64,000 nucleotides of DNA from Butyrivibrio sp. (GTDB lineage Bacteria > Bacillota > Clostridia > Lachnospirales > Lachnospiraceae), in NCBI GenBank assembly GCA_015056495.1, contig SVGC01000015.1, positions 1 to 64,000 on the forward strand. The letters are read 5' to 3'. Positions 29,312 to 39,467 of this stretch are shown piece by piece. The stretch's first letter is position 1; every line of letters starts with the position of its first letter. The notes beneath the pieces were generated by a model. That model worked only from the letters and a program-made list of their open reading frames with translations, ran no database searches and had not been told where the DNA came from. The position numbers were made by a program, and so were the translations under genes.

Positions 29312-30541
29312 ATGACATTTGAAGAAGCTAAAAAGAAACTGGCCGATTTTGGACAGGAACATGTCCTTAAATACTATGATGAATTAAGCGAAGATGAGAA
29401 AAAGGCTCTTTTAGAGCAGATTGACCAGACTGATTTTGCAGTACTTGAAAACTGCAAGCACAGAGGCGAAGCTGGTAAGCGCGGTAAGTTCGAGCCACTT
29501 GCAGCTATGCAGCTCTCTGAAATTGAAGCTAAAAAGGATGAATATACTAAAGTCGGTATCGAGACTATCAAAGCAGGTAAGGTCGCTGCTTGTCTTCTGG
29601 CTGGCGGTATGGGAACAAGACTTGGTTCTGACGATCCTAAGGGCATGTACAATATTGGTATTACCAAGGACGTTTACATCTTCCAGAGAATAATCGAGAA
29701 TCTTCTGGATACTGTAAAGGCCGCTGATAATACTTATATTCACTTATTTATCATGACAAGTGAAAAGAATCATGAGAAGACAACTCAGTTCTTAAAGGAG
29801 CACAACTACTTTGGATATCCTGAAGACAAGATCACATTCTTTAAACAGGATATGGCTCCTGCTTCTGATTACAACGGCAAGGTATACATGGAAGAAAAGG
29901 GACGCATCTCCACATCTCCTAACGGAAATGCCGGATGGTTCTCATCTATGTTAAAAGCTGGTCTTGGCGATGTTCTCCACAAAGAAGGCATTGAATGGAT
30001 CGACATTTTTGCAGTTGATAACGTTCTTCAGAGAATCGCTGATCCTTGCTTTGTAGGTGCTACTGTAGTGAACAGTGTATCTGTAGGTGCCAAGGTTGTT
30101 AAAAAGGCTGCTCCAAATGAAGGTGTAGGTGTTATGTGTCTTGAAGATGGCAAGCCTTCTATCGTTGAGTATTATGAGTTGTCACAGGAAATGATGGATG
30201 CCAAGGATGAGAATGGGGACCCTGCTTATAACTATGGCGTTATCCTCAACTACCTCTTCCATGAGCCTGAACTTGAAGAGATTGCAGCACGTGCTCTTCC
30301 TCTCCATGTTGTAGAGAAGAAGATTCCATATCTTGATGAAAACGGCAATCTTGTAAAGCCAGAAGAACCTAATGGTTGCAAATTTGAGCAGCTGGTTCTT
30401 GATATGATCCACGAGCTTAAGAGCTGCCTTCCTTACGAAGTTGTTCGTGAACATGAATTTGCACCAATCAAGAACAAGACTGGTAAGGATTCTGTTGAAA
30501 GCGCAAGAGAGCTTTGCAAGAAAAACAATATTGAACTGTAA
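29312..30541 (+). CDS. UTP-sugar-1-phosphate uridylyltransferase, UDPGP/UAP1-type (ORF extends to 29090)
   Basis: ACLLAGGMGTRLGSDDPKGMYNIG; ATG at 29312 preceded by gaaaggtgg. Confidence 0.9.
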   Translation: MTFEEAKKKLADFGQEHVLKYYDELSEDEKKALLEQIDQTDFAVLENCKHRGEAGKRGKFEPLAAMQLSEIEAKKDEYTKVGIETIKAGKVAACLLAGGMGTRLGSDDPKGMYNIGITKDVYIFQRIIENLLDTVKAADNTYIHLFIMTSEKNHEKTTQFLKEHNYFGYPEDKITFFKQDMAPASDYNGKVYMEEKGRISTSPNGNAGWFSSMLKAGLGDVLHKEGIEWIDIFAVDNVLQRIADPCFVGATVVNSVSVGAKVVKKAAPNEGVGVMCLEDGKPSIVEYYELSQEMMDAKDENGDPAYNYGVILNYLFHEPELEEIAARALPLHVVEKKIPYLDENGNLVKPEEPNGCKFEQLVLDMIHELKSCLPYEVVREHEFAPIKNKTGKDSVESARELCKKNNIEL

Positions 30542-30571
30542 TTTATTAAATATTCAGCGCTATGTGCGTTT

Positions 30572-30604
30572 AAAAAGGCTTCCGGTTGATCGGAAGCCTT
30601 TTTT
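30572..30604 (+). terminator. Rho-independent terminator after the UDPGP gene
   Basis: aaaaaggcttccg gttgat cggaagcctttttt. Confidence 0.85.
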
Positions 30605-30607
30605 ATT

Positions 30608-30718
30608 GAGTCACTGGGGACGTATCAGATTGACTCATTGTGTACAATGAGTCAGCGGGGACGTATCAAATTGACTCATTGTGTGCAATGAGTCAATTTG
30701 ATACGTCCCCAGTGACTC
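30608..30718. repeat. Palindromic repeat, 111-nt composite form (arm order 5'-5'-3')
   Basis: gagtcactggggacgtatca...caatgagtcagcggggacgtatca...caatgagtcaatttgatacgtccccagtgactc. Confidence 0.93.
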
Positions 30719-30757
30719 TAAATGATGTATAATTTATTAATATACGGGGGATTGTTT

Positions 30758-31255
30758 ATGGTGAGTGTTGAAGCACAGATCAGGAAATATAGGAAAAATC
30801 TTACTATAGCAGGCGCTGGTACGATACTGTTTGGCTTATGGCAATGTATGAAGATATGGATCTTGACGCTATGGAACAGACAAAATATGGACTCTTATCT
30901 AGCGAATGCAGATACTGATATATCCAGTAAATTTGCAACTATGGCAATCATGATCCTCACATTATTAGTTTATTCAGCTTTTTTGGCTATCAATATTTTT
31001 ATTGGTATTAAGGCCATCAAATGTGGCAGGGACGGAAAAAGCTCTATTGTTCTTATGATAGCTGCTGCGGTATATTTCGTCGTAAGTGTTATGGGGCTTC
31101 CATATTATTTCACATCACAAGATGAAGAATCTTATTTATCTGATACGTCATTTGCAGCGTTTCTCGTAGAGCTTACGTTTACATTGGCGTTATTTGAGAT
31201 TGTCTTCTCAGCTATAAAAATTTCACTATTAGAAAAAAAGAAGAGGCTGGGCTGA
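30758..31255 (+). CDS. Membrane protein of unknown function (ORF extends to 30722)
   Basis: about 165 aa with several hydrophobic segments; MVSVEAQIRKYRKNLTIAG start; abuts the next CDS. Confidence 0.65.
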   Translation: MVSVEAQIRKYRKNLTIAGAGTILFGLWQCMKIWILTLWNRQNMDSYLANADTDISSKFATMAIMILTLLVYSAFLAINIFIGIKAIKCGRDGKSSIVLMIAAAVYFVVSVMGLPYYFTSQDEESYLSDTSFAAFLVELTFTLALFEIVFSAIKISLLEKKKRLG

Positions 31256-31256
31256 T

Positions 31257-32360
31257 ATGCAGGAAGATTTTCACTATTATGCTACATATTGCGCCGCATT
31301 TTTAGCAGGTTTCTCTCATGAAGAGTGCATGGATATATGTTATAGCGCTCAGCTGGTGGATCTGTGTTCAAGATCTTTTTTGACAAGGCTACATGCTCCC
31401 GGATACGCGGCTACAACGCAATTGCAGTTGGAACTGATGGATGCAAGAACAGATATTATTGGTCTGCAGGATATTACAAGGATCTGGGCATCCTTTCATT
31501 TTTTGCCAAAAGATCTCTATGCCAGAAAAAAGTGGCGTACCAAGAGGTATATGAACAAGTACAGGCTCATATGTGGACCTAACAGTGAACTTGTAGTTAA
31601 AACAGTAGAACTCGCAAAAGGTAAGTCACTTCAGCATGCAGGTATAGCAATGCATGTGCTGGCAGATACCTGGGCGCATATGTATTTTGCCGGAACGCCT
31701 TCTCTTGTGATCAACAATACTGATGGATATTTTTATGAGGTTGATGGGGATAAGGAAAAAAAGATCGTATTTAAGCATAATCCTACGCAGCCTGATGACC
31801 TTGAAGCAGGCGCATACACTAATAGTCTCTATCAGAGCAATGAAAACTCTGTTATGAATCTTGGACATGGCAGAGCCGGGCATCTGCCGGATTATAGTTT
31901 TATGAAATACAAGTATCTTCCTGCGTGGAATGATTATGAGGAAGTTGTAAAAGACAATCCTTCAGATTACACCAGGGCATTTTGCCAGATGATCTATGCC
32001 ATGAAATATCTGAAAGGTGATATAGATTCGTTTGAAACAGATAGATATGATACTGATGCCATAGCTCCTTTTGCAGAAAGGATAAATGCTATTCTCAGAA
32101 AAAGACAACCCGACGCAAGTGCCGATTGGAAGGCATTTGGAGAAGAATTGTCTGGCGAAAATATTGATAAATTTGATCTGGACCGATATCAGGATGAATA
32201 TCTCCAAACTGATAAAGGGGCAAAAGAGTCAACGTTTCTTGGCAGATTTATCGAAGGTGCAATAGCGCAAAAAGGAATGGTCACAAATCAGATCTATAGA
32301 TCAGGTAATATCCTTGCCGGATTTTCCAAAGAGATTAGGCGGGAAGGAGGTATTTTATGA
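31257..32360 (+). CDS. DUF6765-like protein
   Basis: MQEDFHYYATYCAAFLAGFSHEECMDICYSAQLVD; GIAMHVLADTWAHMYFAGTPSLVINN. Confidence 0.7.
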   Translation: MQEDFHYYATYCAAFLAGFSHEECMDICYSAQLVDLCSRSFLTRLHAPGYAATTQLQLELMDARTDIIGLQDITRIWASFHFLPKDLYARKKWRTKRYMNKYRLICGPNSELVVKTVELAKGKSLQHAGIAMHVLADTWAHMYFAGTPSLVINNTDGYFYEVDGDKEKKIVFKHNPTQPDDLEAGAYTNSLYQSNENSVMNLGHGRAGHLPDYSFMKYKYLPAWNDYEEVVKDNPSDYTRAFCQMIYAMKYLKGDIDSFETDRYDTDAIAPFAERINAILRKRQPDASADWKAFGEELSGENIDKFDLDRYQDEYLQTDKGAKESTFLGRFIEGAIAQKGMVTNQIYRSGNILAGFSKEIRREGGIL

Positions 32361-32890
32361 CCAGACTTCAAAGGATAAGGGCTTTTGTCACAGGAGCCAT
32401 AACACTTTATCTCGCCATTTTGATGATGTTAGCACCGGAGGAAGGTTACCCGGTTGTACTGATGTTTATTTCTTTGGGACTTATGTTTTATGGCATCAAG
32501 TCTTTGATCTACTATTTTACAATGGCGAGGTTCATGGTGGATGGAAGGATGATACTGTACAGAGCCATCGTCATGTTGGATTTTGGATATCTTACAGCAA
32601 CATTATCTGATATTCCAAGAGTCTATGTACTTATATACCTGATCGTTATACATGCTTTTTCTGCCCTGGTAGAAATATTAAGAGCAGGTGAGGACAAGCG
32701 CTATGGCGCACGATCATGGAAGCTTAAGCTATTCCATGGCATTGTCAATCTGATCATTGCTCTTGTCTGCATTGTTTTTATAGGAAAACACAATACCGCT
32801 GTATATATGTACAGTCTTGGACTTATGTATTCAGCAATAGTCAGGATCGTCAGTGCTTTTAGAAAAACGACTTTTATTTATATCCAATAA
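32357..32890 (+). CDS. Polytopic membrane protein, DUF308/HdeD-like
   Basis: 177 aa hydrophobic protein, 4-bp overlap with upstream CDS. Confidence 0.65.
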   Translation: MTRLQRIRAFVTGAITLYLAILMMLAPEEGYPVVLMFISLGLMFYGIKSLIYYFTMARFMVDGRMILYRAIVMLDFGYLTATLSDIPRVYVLIYLIVIHAFSALVEILRAGEDKRYGARSWKLKLFHGIVNLIIALVCIVFIGKHNTAVYMYSLGLMYSAIVRIVSAFRKTTFIYIQ

Positions 32891-32902
32891 AGAATCACGG
32901 GT

Positions 32903-33013
32903 GAGTCACCGGGGACGTATCATTTTGACTCATTGTATGCAATGAGTCAATTTGATACGTCCCCAGTGACTCATTGTGCGCAATGAGTCAATTTGATACG
33001 TCCCCAGTGACTC
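32903..33013. repeat. Palindromic repeat, 111-nt composite form (arm order 5'-3'-3')
   Basis: gagtcaccggggacgtatca...caatgagtcaatttgatacgtccccagtgactcattgtgcgcaatgagtcaatttgatacgtccccagtgactc. Confidence 0.93.
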
Positions 33014-33079
33014 ATTTTAAGAAAAAAAGAGAAGCGCCTTCAATTTCGAGAGCACTTCTCTTTTTAGTTCTGTTATTTT

Positions 33080-33757
33080 TTATACTTCATCGACAACAGC
33101 TTCTGGTGCTTTGTCTTTGTAGTGGTGAGCATCCTCAAGCATCATATCCTTTACCTTCATCAGCCTTATCTGAGAACTACGTTCATTTTCATCAAGTTTC
33201 ATTGAGATGTACTTGATGTTCTCCTGATAGCTAGGGATCATGACATGTTCAAGGGCGTTTACACGACGTCTTGTTTTTTCGATTTCTGCCGCCATCAGCT
33301 GACAGGATTTTTCTACTTCTGCGAGTTTTAGCATGTCCTGCTGCAGCTCTGAGAGAGATGTTACAGCATCATCAAGATCACTTGATGTGAACGCAAAACC
33401 GTATGAATAGATATCATTAGCATCTGATGTACGGGTCTTGATCTCGAACTGAGGAATATTAACACTCATGACATTTTTGCTGGAAACATCAATTGATACT
33501 TCCTGCTTACTAGCCATAAATGCTACCTCAACAGCCTCTGCAGACATTGTAGATCTGGCCATGACAAAGTTTTTATTTGCCTCTTTAATGCCTTTTTCTA
33601 CTTTTTCACGCAGAGCTCTGTTTTCTCTAACAAGGTCCAGAAATTCACGCATCAGCTCATCACGTTTATCCTTTAATAACTTATGGCCTCTTGAAGCTGT
33701 AGCAAGCTTAGCTTTCTGCCTCTGCAGCTCCATTCGGGTTGGATTAACTGTAGCCAT
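33080..33757 (-). CDS. ntpD: V-type ATP synthase subunit D
   Basis: VNPTRMELQRQKAKLATASRGHKLLKDKRDELMREF; RRVNALEHVMIP. Confidence 0.94.
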   Translation of the reverse strand: MATVNPTRMELQRQKAKLATASRGHKLLKDKRDELMREFLDLVRENRALREKVEKGIKEANKNFVMARSTMSAEAVEVAFMASKQEVSIDVSSKNVMSVNIPQFEIKTRTSDANDIYSYGFAFTSSDLDDAVTSLSELQQDMLKLAEVEKSCQLMAAEIEKTRRRVNALEHVMIPSYQENIKYISMKLDENERSSQIRLMKVKDMMLEDAHHYKDKAPEAVVDEV

Positions 33758-33774
33758 TTACGCTCCTTCCTGAC

Positions 33775-35148
33775 TTATTTCTTGTCGTAGTACTTATCAA
33801 GATACTCATCCTTGATACGTTTCAGTTCGCTTCGTGGAAGGATCCTTAAGAGATCCCAACCAATTTCAAGTGTTTCCTCAATACTTCTATCACTACGGTA
33901 GCCCTGAGAAATGTACTTTTCTTCGAATTCATCAGCAAACTTAGCATACAGTTTATCAATATCTGACAGCGCTGCTTCACCAAGAATAACCATCAGTTCC
34001 TTGGCATCCTTACCACGAGAGTAAGCTGCAAAGAGCTGGTTCATTGTGTTGGCATGATCTTCACGAGTCTTGCCTTCACCGATACCTTTATCCTTCAGAC
34101 GTGACAGAGATGGAAGTACGTCGATAGGAGGCTGTATACCTTTACGATACAGGTCACGAGAAAGGATGATCTGTCCTTCTGTGATATATCCTGTAAGGTC
34201 AGGGATTGGGTGAGTCTTATCATCTTCAGGCATGGAGAGGATAGGAATAAGTGTGATAGATCCTTTCTTGCCTTTCTGACGACCGGCACGCTCATAGAGT
34301 GTAGCAAGGTCAGTATACATGTAACCAGGATATCCACGACGTCCTGGAACCTCTTTACGTGCAGCAGATACTTCACGAAGGGCATCAGCGTAGTTGGTGA
34401 TATCAGTCATGATTACAAGTACGTGCATGTCTTTTTCAAATGCAAGGAACTCGGCAGCTGTAAGTGCCATACGAGGTGTAGCGATACGTTCTACAGCCGG
34501 GTCATTAGCCAGGTTCATGAACAGTACTGCTCTGTCGATAGCTCCTGTTTCTTTGAAGGATTCAACGAAGAAATTGGATTCTTCGAATGTGATACCCATA
34601 GCAGCAAATACAACGGCGAACGGCTCGTTTGTACCGCGTACCTTAGCCTGACGAGCGATCTGTGCTGCAAGCTGAGCATGTGGAAGACCTGAAGCTGAGA
34701 AAATAGGAAGCTTCTGGCCTCTAACCAGTGTGTTCAGTCCATCGATTGCAGATACACCTGTCTGAATGAACTCTGATGGGTACATTCTGGCAGCTGGGTT
34801 CATGGCAAGACCATTGATATCTCTTCTTTCTTCTGGAAGAATATCCGGGCCGCCATCTATTGGATGTCCAAGACCGTCAAAGACACGGGAGAGCATATCT
34901 TCTGATACGCCCAGCTCAAGGCTTCGGCCAAGGAATCTTACTTTACTACTTTCAAGGTTGATACCGGTAGATGCTTCGTACAACTGTACAAGTGCATTAC
35001 CATCATCAATCTCAAGAACTTTACAACGACGTTTTTCGCCATTTGAAAGTTCAATCTCGCCGACTTCATCATACGCAACATCTGAAACGCCACGTACAAG
35101 CATTAGAGGACCGGCAACCTCTTGTATGGTTCTATACTCTTTTGGCAT
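33775..35148 (-). CDS. ntpB: V-type ATP synthase subunit B
   Basis: [56 protein letters not shown]. Confidence 0.97.
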   Translation of the reverse strand: MPKEYRTIQEVAGPLMLVRGVSDVAYDEVGEIELSNGEKRRCKVLEIDDGNALVQLYEASTGINLESSKVRFLGRSLELGVSEDMLSRVFDGLGHPIDGGPDILPEERRDINGLAMNPAARMYPSEFIQTGVSAIDGLNTLVRGQKLPIFSASGLPHAQLAAQIARQAKVRGTNEPFAVVFAAMGITFEESNFFVESFKETGAIDRAVLFMNLANDPAVERIATPRMALTAAEFLAFEKDMHVLVIMTDITNYADALREVSAARKEVPGRRGYPGYMYTDLATLYERAGRQKGKKGSITLIPILSMPEDDKTHPIPDLTGYITEGQIILSRDLYRKGIQPPIDVLPSLSRLKDKGIGEGKTREDHANTMNQLFAAYSRGKDAKELMVILGEAALSDIDKLYAKFADEFEEKYISQGYRSDRSIEETLEIGWDLLRILPRSELKRIKDEYLDKYYDKK

Positions 35149-36921
35149 TTAGAAGTCCTCCTTCTGAGCGGTGATTGTATCAACTTCCTGAACAAGCTTC
35201 TGCTCAATTTCTTTGAATCTTGCATCAACATCTTTTTCAGCTGTGTACTTGAAACGTCCGATTGGTTCACGAACATCCATTGCTATCAGCTTGTTGATAT
35301 CAGCACCCTTTTCAAGTGCCTGTCCGCAGATGTCATAGAATGACATTACAAGCTTCATCAGCATGTACTGCTTATGAAGTGATGTATATGTATCTTCTTC
35401 CATGAACGCATTTTGCTGAAGCAGATCTTCACGGATAGATCTTGCAGCTTCCATCTTAAGTCTGTCAGGAGCTGAAAGTGCATCTTCACCGATCAGCTGT
35501 ACCATTTCCTGAAGTGTTGATTCATCCTGGAGCAGTAACATGATCCTGCTCTTATAATCCATCCAGTCTTCAGCTACATTTTCTGAGAACCACTTATCCA
35601 TCTGATCATACAGTGAATATGATTCCAGCCAGTTGATAGCCGGGAAGTGACGTTTATATGCAAGGTTGGCATCAAGTCTCCAGAATACCTTAACGATACG
35701 GAGTGTAGCCTGTGTTACAGGTTCAGAAATATCACCACCGGCTGGTGATACAGCACCGATAACTGAAAGTGATCCTTCACGATCATCGCTACCAAGGCAG
35801 TTAACGCGTCCTGCACGCTCATAGAACTGTGCCAGACGAGATCCAAGGTAAGCAGGGTATCCTTCTTCACCAGGCATCTCTTCAAGTCGTCCTGACATCT
35901 CACGAAGAGCTTCTGCCCAACGTGATGTTGAGTCAGCCATGAGGGCTACTGAATAACCCATGTCACGGAAGTACTCAGCAATTGTGATACCTGTATAGAT
36001 ACTAGCTTCTCGAGCTGCAACAGGCATATCAGATGTATTGGCGATAAGAACAGTTCTCTCCATCAGTGAGTGTCCTGTCTTAGGATCGATCAGTTCTGGG
36101 AACTCGTTCAGAACGTCGGTCATCTCATTACCACGCTCACCACAACCGATGTATACAACGATATCAGCCTCTGCCCATTTAGCCAGCTGATGCTGTACGA
36201 CTGTCTTACCGGAACCGAATGGTCCAGGAACAGCTGCTACACCACCCTTAGCAATAGGGAAAAGCATATCGATGATACGCTGACCTGTGATAAGTGGCAT
36301 ATCAGGTGAATGTTTTGCTTTGTAAGGACGTCCCTTACGTACAGGCCATTTCTGCATGAGGCCTATTTCTGTAGTAAATCCGCCTTCACCTTTGATCCTT
36401 GCTACATTATCTGTAACAGTGAAATCGCCTTCTGCAATCTGATCGATCGTTCCACTTACTCCCGGTGGAACCATGATCTTCTGAGTTACGATAGGTGTTT
36501 CAGCTACTGTACCGATAACATCACCTTCAACAACGCTATCACCTACTTTTACTGTAGGTACGAAGTGCCAAGTCTTGTCTCTCTTAAGAGAAGGAACTTC
36601 AACACCACGCTTAAGGAGGTTACCTCCTGTAACCTTCATGATGTCATCCAGAGGTCTCTGGATACCATCGTAAATACTACCGATCAAACCAGGTCCAAGT
36701 TCTACACTCATAGGCTGGCCTGTTGATTCAACTGGAGAGCCCGGAGCAAGACCGGATGTCTCCTCATATACCTGAATGGAAGCTTCATCGCCATGCATTT
36801 CGATGATCTCACCAATCAGTCGCTGTTCACTAACACGAACAACGTCGAACATATTTGCATCGCCCATACCTCTGGCAATAACAAGAGGTCCGGCAATTTT
36901 TTTAATTGTTCCTGTACTCAT
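35149..36921 (-). CDS. ntpA: V-type ATP synthase catalytic subunit A (ORF extends to 36948)
   Basis: [59 protein letters not shown]. Confidence 0.97.
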   Translation of the reverse strand: MSTGTIKKIAGPLVIARGMGDANMFDVVRVSEQRLIGEIIEMHGDEASIQVYEETSGLAPGSPVESTGQPMSVELGPGLIGSIYDGIQRPLDDIMKVTGGNLLKRGVEVPSLKRDKTWHFVPTVKVGDSVVEGDVIGTVAETPIVTQKIMVPPGVSGTIDQIAEGDFTVTDNVARIKGEGGFTTEIGLMQKWPVRKGRPYKAKHSPDMPLITGQRIIDMLFPIAKGGVAAVPGPFGSGKTVVQHQLAKWAEADIVVYIGCGERGNEMTDVLNEFPELIDPKTGHSLMERTVLIANTSDMPVAAREASIYTGITIAEYFRDMGYSVALMADSTSRWAEALREMSGRLEEMPGEEGYPAYLGSRLAQFYERAGRVNCLGSDDREGSLSVIGAVSPAGGDISEPVTQATLRIVKVFWRLDANLAYKRHFPAINWLESYSLYDQMDKWFSENVAEDWMDYKSRIMLLLQDESTLQEMVQLIGEDALSAPDRLKMEAARSIREDLLQQNAFMEEDTYTSLHKQYMLMKLVMSFYDICGQALEKGADINKLIAMDVREPIGRFKYTAEKDVDARFKEIEQKLVQEVDTITAQKEDF

Positions 36922-36990
36922 TTTATTGTGCTCCATTTCTGCGATCATTACCGCAAGATAATATGTGCTACATAACAGTATTGGTTTCTT

Positions 36991-37308
36991 TTATGAGCCA
37001 AATATGATGTCCGAGCCAACAGCCTGTTCAACTGATTTCTTGACAGCCTGTATACCCTTTCCTGTATTGCCGGAAACGCCCGGGATCAGGATGATAGCTG
37101 GTAACATCATTTCTCTGTAGTGATCTATTTCGGCAGTTAATTTATCTGCAAGAGCTTCTGTGATATAGATGACAGCGTAATCGCCTTCAGCCAGTTCACG
37201 GAGCTTTTTGCTTGCTGCAACAGGGTCTGTGACAGGGTATGTATCAAGGCCTAGAGCAGCAAATCCGTAGATACTGTCTGTATCACCCATGACTGCTATT
37301 CTATACAT
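36991..37308 (-). CDS. ntpG: V-type ATP synthase subunit F
   Basis: YRIAVMGDTDSIYGFAALGLDTYPV, YAVIYITEALADKL. Confidence 0.88.
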   Translation of the reverse strand: MYRIAVMGDTDSIYGFAALGLDTYPVTDPVAASKKLRELAEGDYAVIYITEALADKLTAEIDHYREMMLPAIILIPGVSGNTGKGIQAVKKSVEQAVGSDIIFGS

Positions 37309-38272
37309 ACATTTCCCTTACCCTTTCCCTGACAGATTCTTCTGCCAGATCATTTATCTTTCCGGATAAAATAATTCTTACTGTCTTGATTTCATTCTCT
37401 CGTGCCAGTATATATGCTGCAAGAGGTCCGATTGTAAACGGGTTATGAATCTGTGGTCTGATACTCTCTATGATGCGGTTGTCACACCAACGCTCAAATG
37501 CAGAAGGCGATTTCTTGATCTCAGGAATCGCGTCTGAATAGCTTGTGCGCTCAAGATATTCGTAAATAGAGTCCAGACTATCCACAGCCGCGTCTGCCAG
37601 ACGGCTTATATCCAGAGATTCGCACTTTACAAGTGCCCTCTCAAGAAACTGTTTGTCCTTGCCTGTTCTGCAGGCACGGATTGCAGTTTTGATATCTGCG
37701 GATGCAACAGTCAGCTCACCATATAGCTTCATGATATCGCTTTTTGATTTTTTGCCAGATTCATAAATCTTTTCAAGTGCAGCCTTATCTATAATCACAT
37801 CGCATAGCTGTCCATCACCGGTGTGCAACAGCACATCCAGGGCTTCTTTGGCAACTGCTTGCATATCTTCAGGTAACAGCTGGTAGTCTCTATCCTGAAT
37901 AGCTTTCTGTATCTGCTTAGGATCAATTGTGCACTGATCTTTTTCTGCGTAGATACCTGTGTGTTCAGAAGTATCAACTACCTGTTTTACTGCAGCCTTA
38001 AGATTGTGGTAATCATTGGCATACAGAAACACATCGAAAACAGACATATCCGGAACTAGCTCTGAGATGAACTGCCATGTTTTATCACGTTCCTTTTTAA
38101 GGAGCACCTCAGGAGCATCACCTTCGCCTGCATCCCAGCCATGATCGGAAAGGAGACGAAGACATTCCTGGTAATTTTTGGCTGCGATCAAAGAGTCCAT
38201 GAACTGACCATTTAACAGGGATAGTTCTTTTCCTCTTATTCTCGCTACCGCGTAAATATATTCTTCAGACAT
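37301..38272 (-). CDS. ntpC: V-type ATP synthase subunit C
   Basis: YAVARIRGKELSLL; FLYANDYHNLKAAVKQV; operon position. Confidence 0.88.
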   Translation of the reverse strand: MSEEYIYAVARIRGKELSLLNGQFMDSLIAAKNYQECLRLLSDHGWDAGEGDAPEVLLKKERDKTWQFISELVPDMSVFDVFLYANDYHNLKAAVKQVVDTSEHTGIYAEKDQCTIDPKQIQKAIQDRDYQLLPEDMQAVAKEALDVLLHTGDGQLCDVIIDKAALEKIYESGKKSKSDIMKLYGELTVASADIKTAIRACRTGKDKQFLERALVKCESLDISRLADAAVDSLDSIYEYLERTSYSDAIPEIKKSPSAFERWCDNRIIESIRPQIHNPFTIGPLAAYILARENEIKTVRIILSGKINDLAEESVRERVREMYV

Positions 38273-38293
38273 ATCTATCCTTTCACTGACATG

Positions 38294-38890
38294 TTACTGC
38301 TTGAACAGCAGGGTCTGTATTTTGTCCTGTAGTTCTTCAACATTAGTTTCGAATAAAGCGGAGATTGAACAATTTTCTTCAATTCCGTTATAAGCTAGTA
38401 CAAATCCGCCATCAATTGGTCTTGTCTCGTTAGATACCTTTAAAGTACCTTTACGTTCTGCAGCTGCAGCTTGGACCTTTGATGAGAAATCCGAAGGGAG
38501 TCTCTTTAAATCTTTTTCATTAAAGATTATCTCGCCATCCTGAGGAAGTGCATTGTTTTTAACAAGCTTTATCAGTGTGTCAAAATATTCTTTATCTGAC
38601 AGATTTAAGAGGCTTTCCTTTGCTTTATCAATCACTTCACCGATGAGCTTTTGCTTTTCTCCAAGGAGCATCTGTCTCTTGGCAAGAGCTGCAGCTGACT
38701 CAGCTCTGGATTTCTGATCTGACAGGCGACTAGCAGATTCGCGGTTGATCTTCTCTACCGCTTCATTGGCCTCTTTTTCGGCCTGAGCTTTGATATCAGC
38801 AGCTTCTTTTTCAGCCTTTGAGAGTATCTCATTAATGGCTGCATCAGATTCAGCTGTTATCTGGCTAAGTATTTTATCAAGTCCTGCCAT
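38294..38890 (-). CDS. ntpE: V-type ATP synthase subunit E
   Basis: Coiled-coil Ala/Glu/Lys-rich, E-subunit C-terminal region GGFVLAYNGIEENCSISALFE. Confidence 0.88.
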   Translation of the reverse strand: MAGLDKILSQITAESDAAINEILSKAEKEAADIKAQAEKEANEAVEKINRESASRLSDQKSRAESAAALAKRQMLLGEKQKLIGEVIDKAKESLLNLSDKEYFDTLIKLVKNNALPQDGEIIFNEKDLKRLPSDFSSKVQAAAAERKGTLKVSNETRPIDGGFVLAYNGIEENCSISALFETNVEELQDKIQTLLFKQ

Positions 38891-38921
38891 TACGATTCCT
38901 CCTGTATTTTTTCCCTATTTA

Positions 38922-39458
<537 letters not shown>

Positions 39459-39467
39459 TCATAGATG

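Noticed and set aside
30608-30718. Possible CRISPR array from tandem GGGGACGTATCA/TGACTCATTG units
   Set aside because: Units are palindromic arms with no unique spacers of constant length; no cas genes; copies are dispersed.
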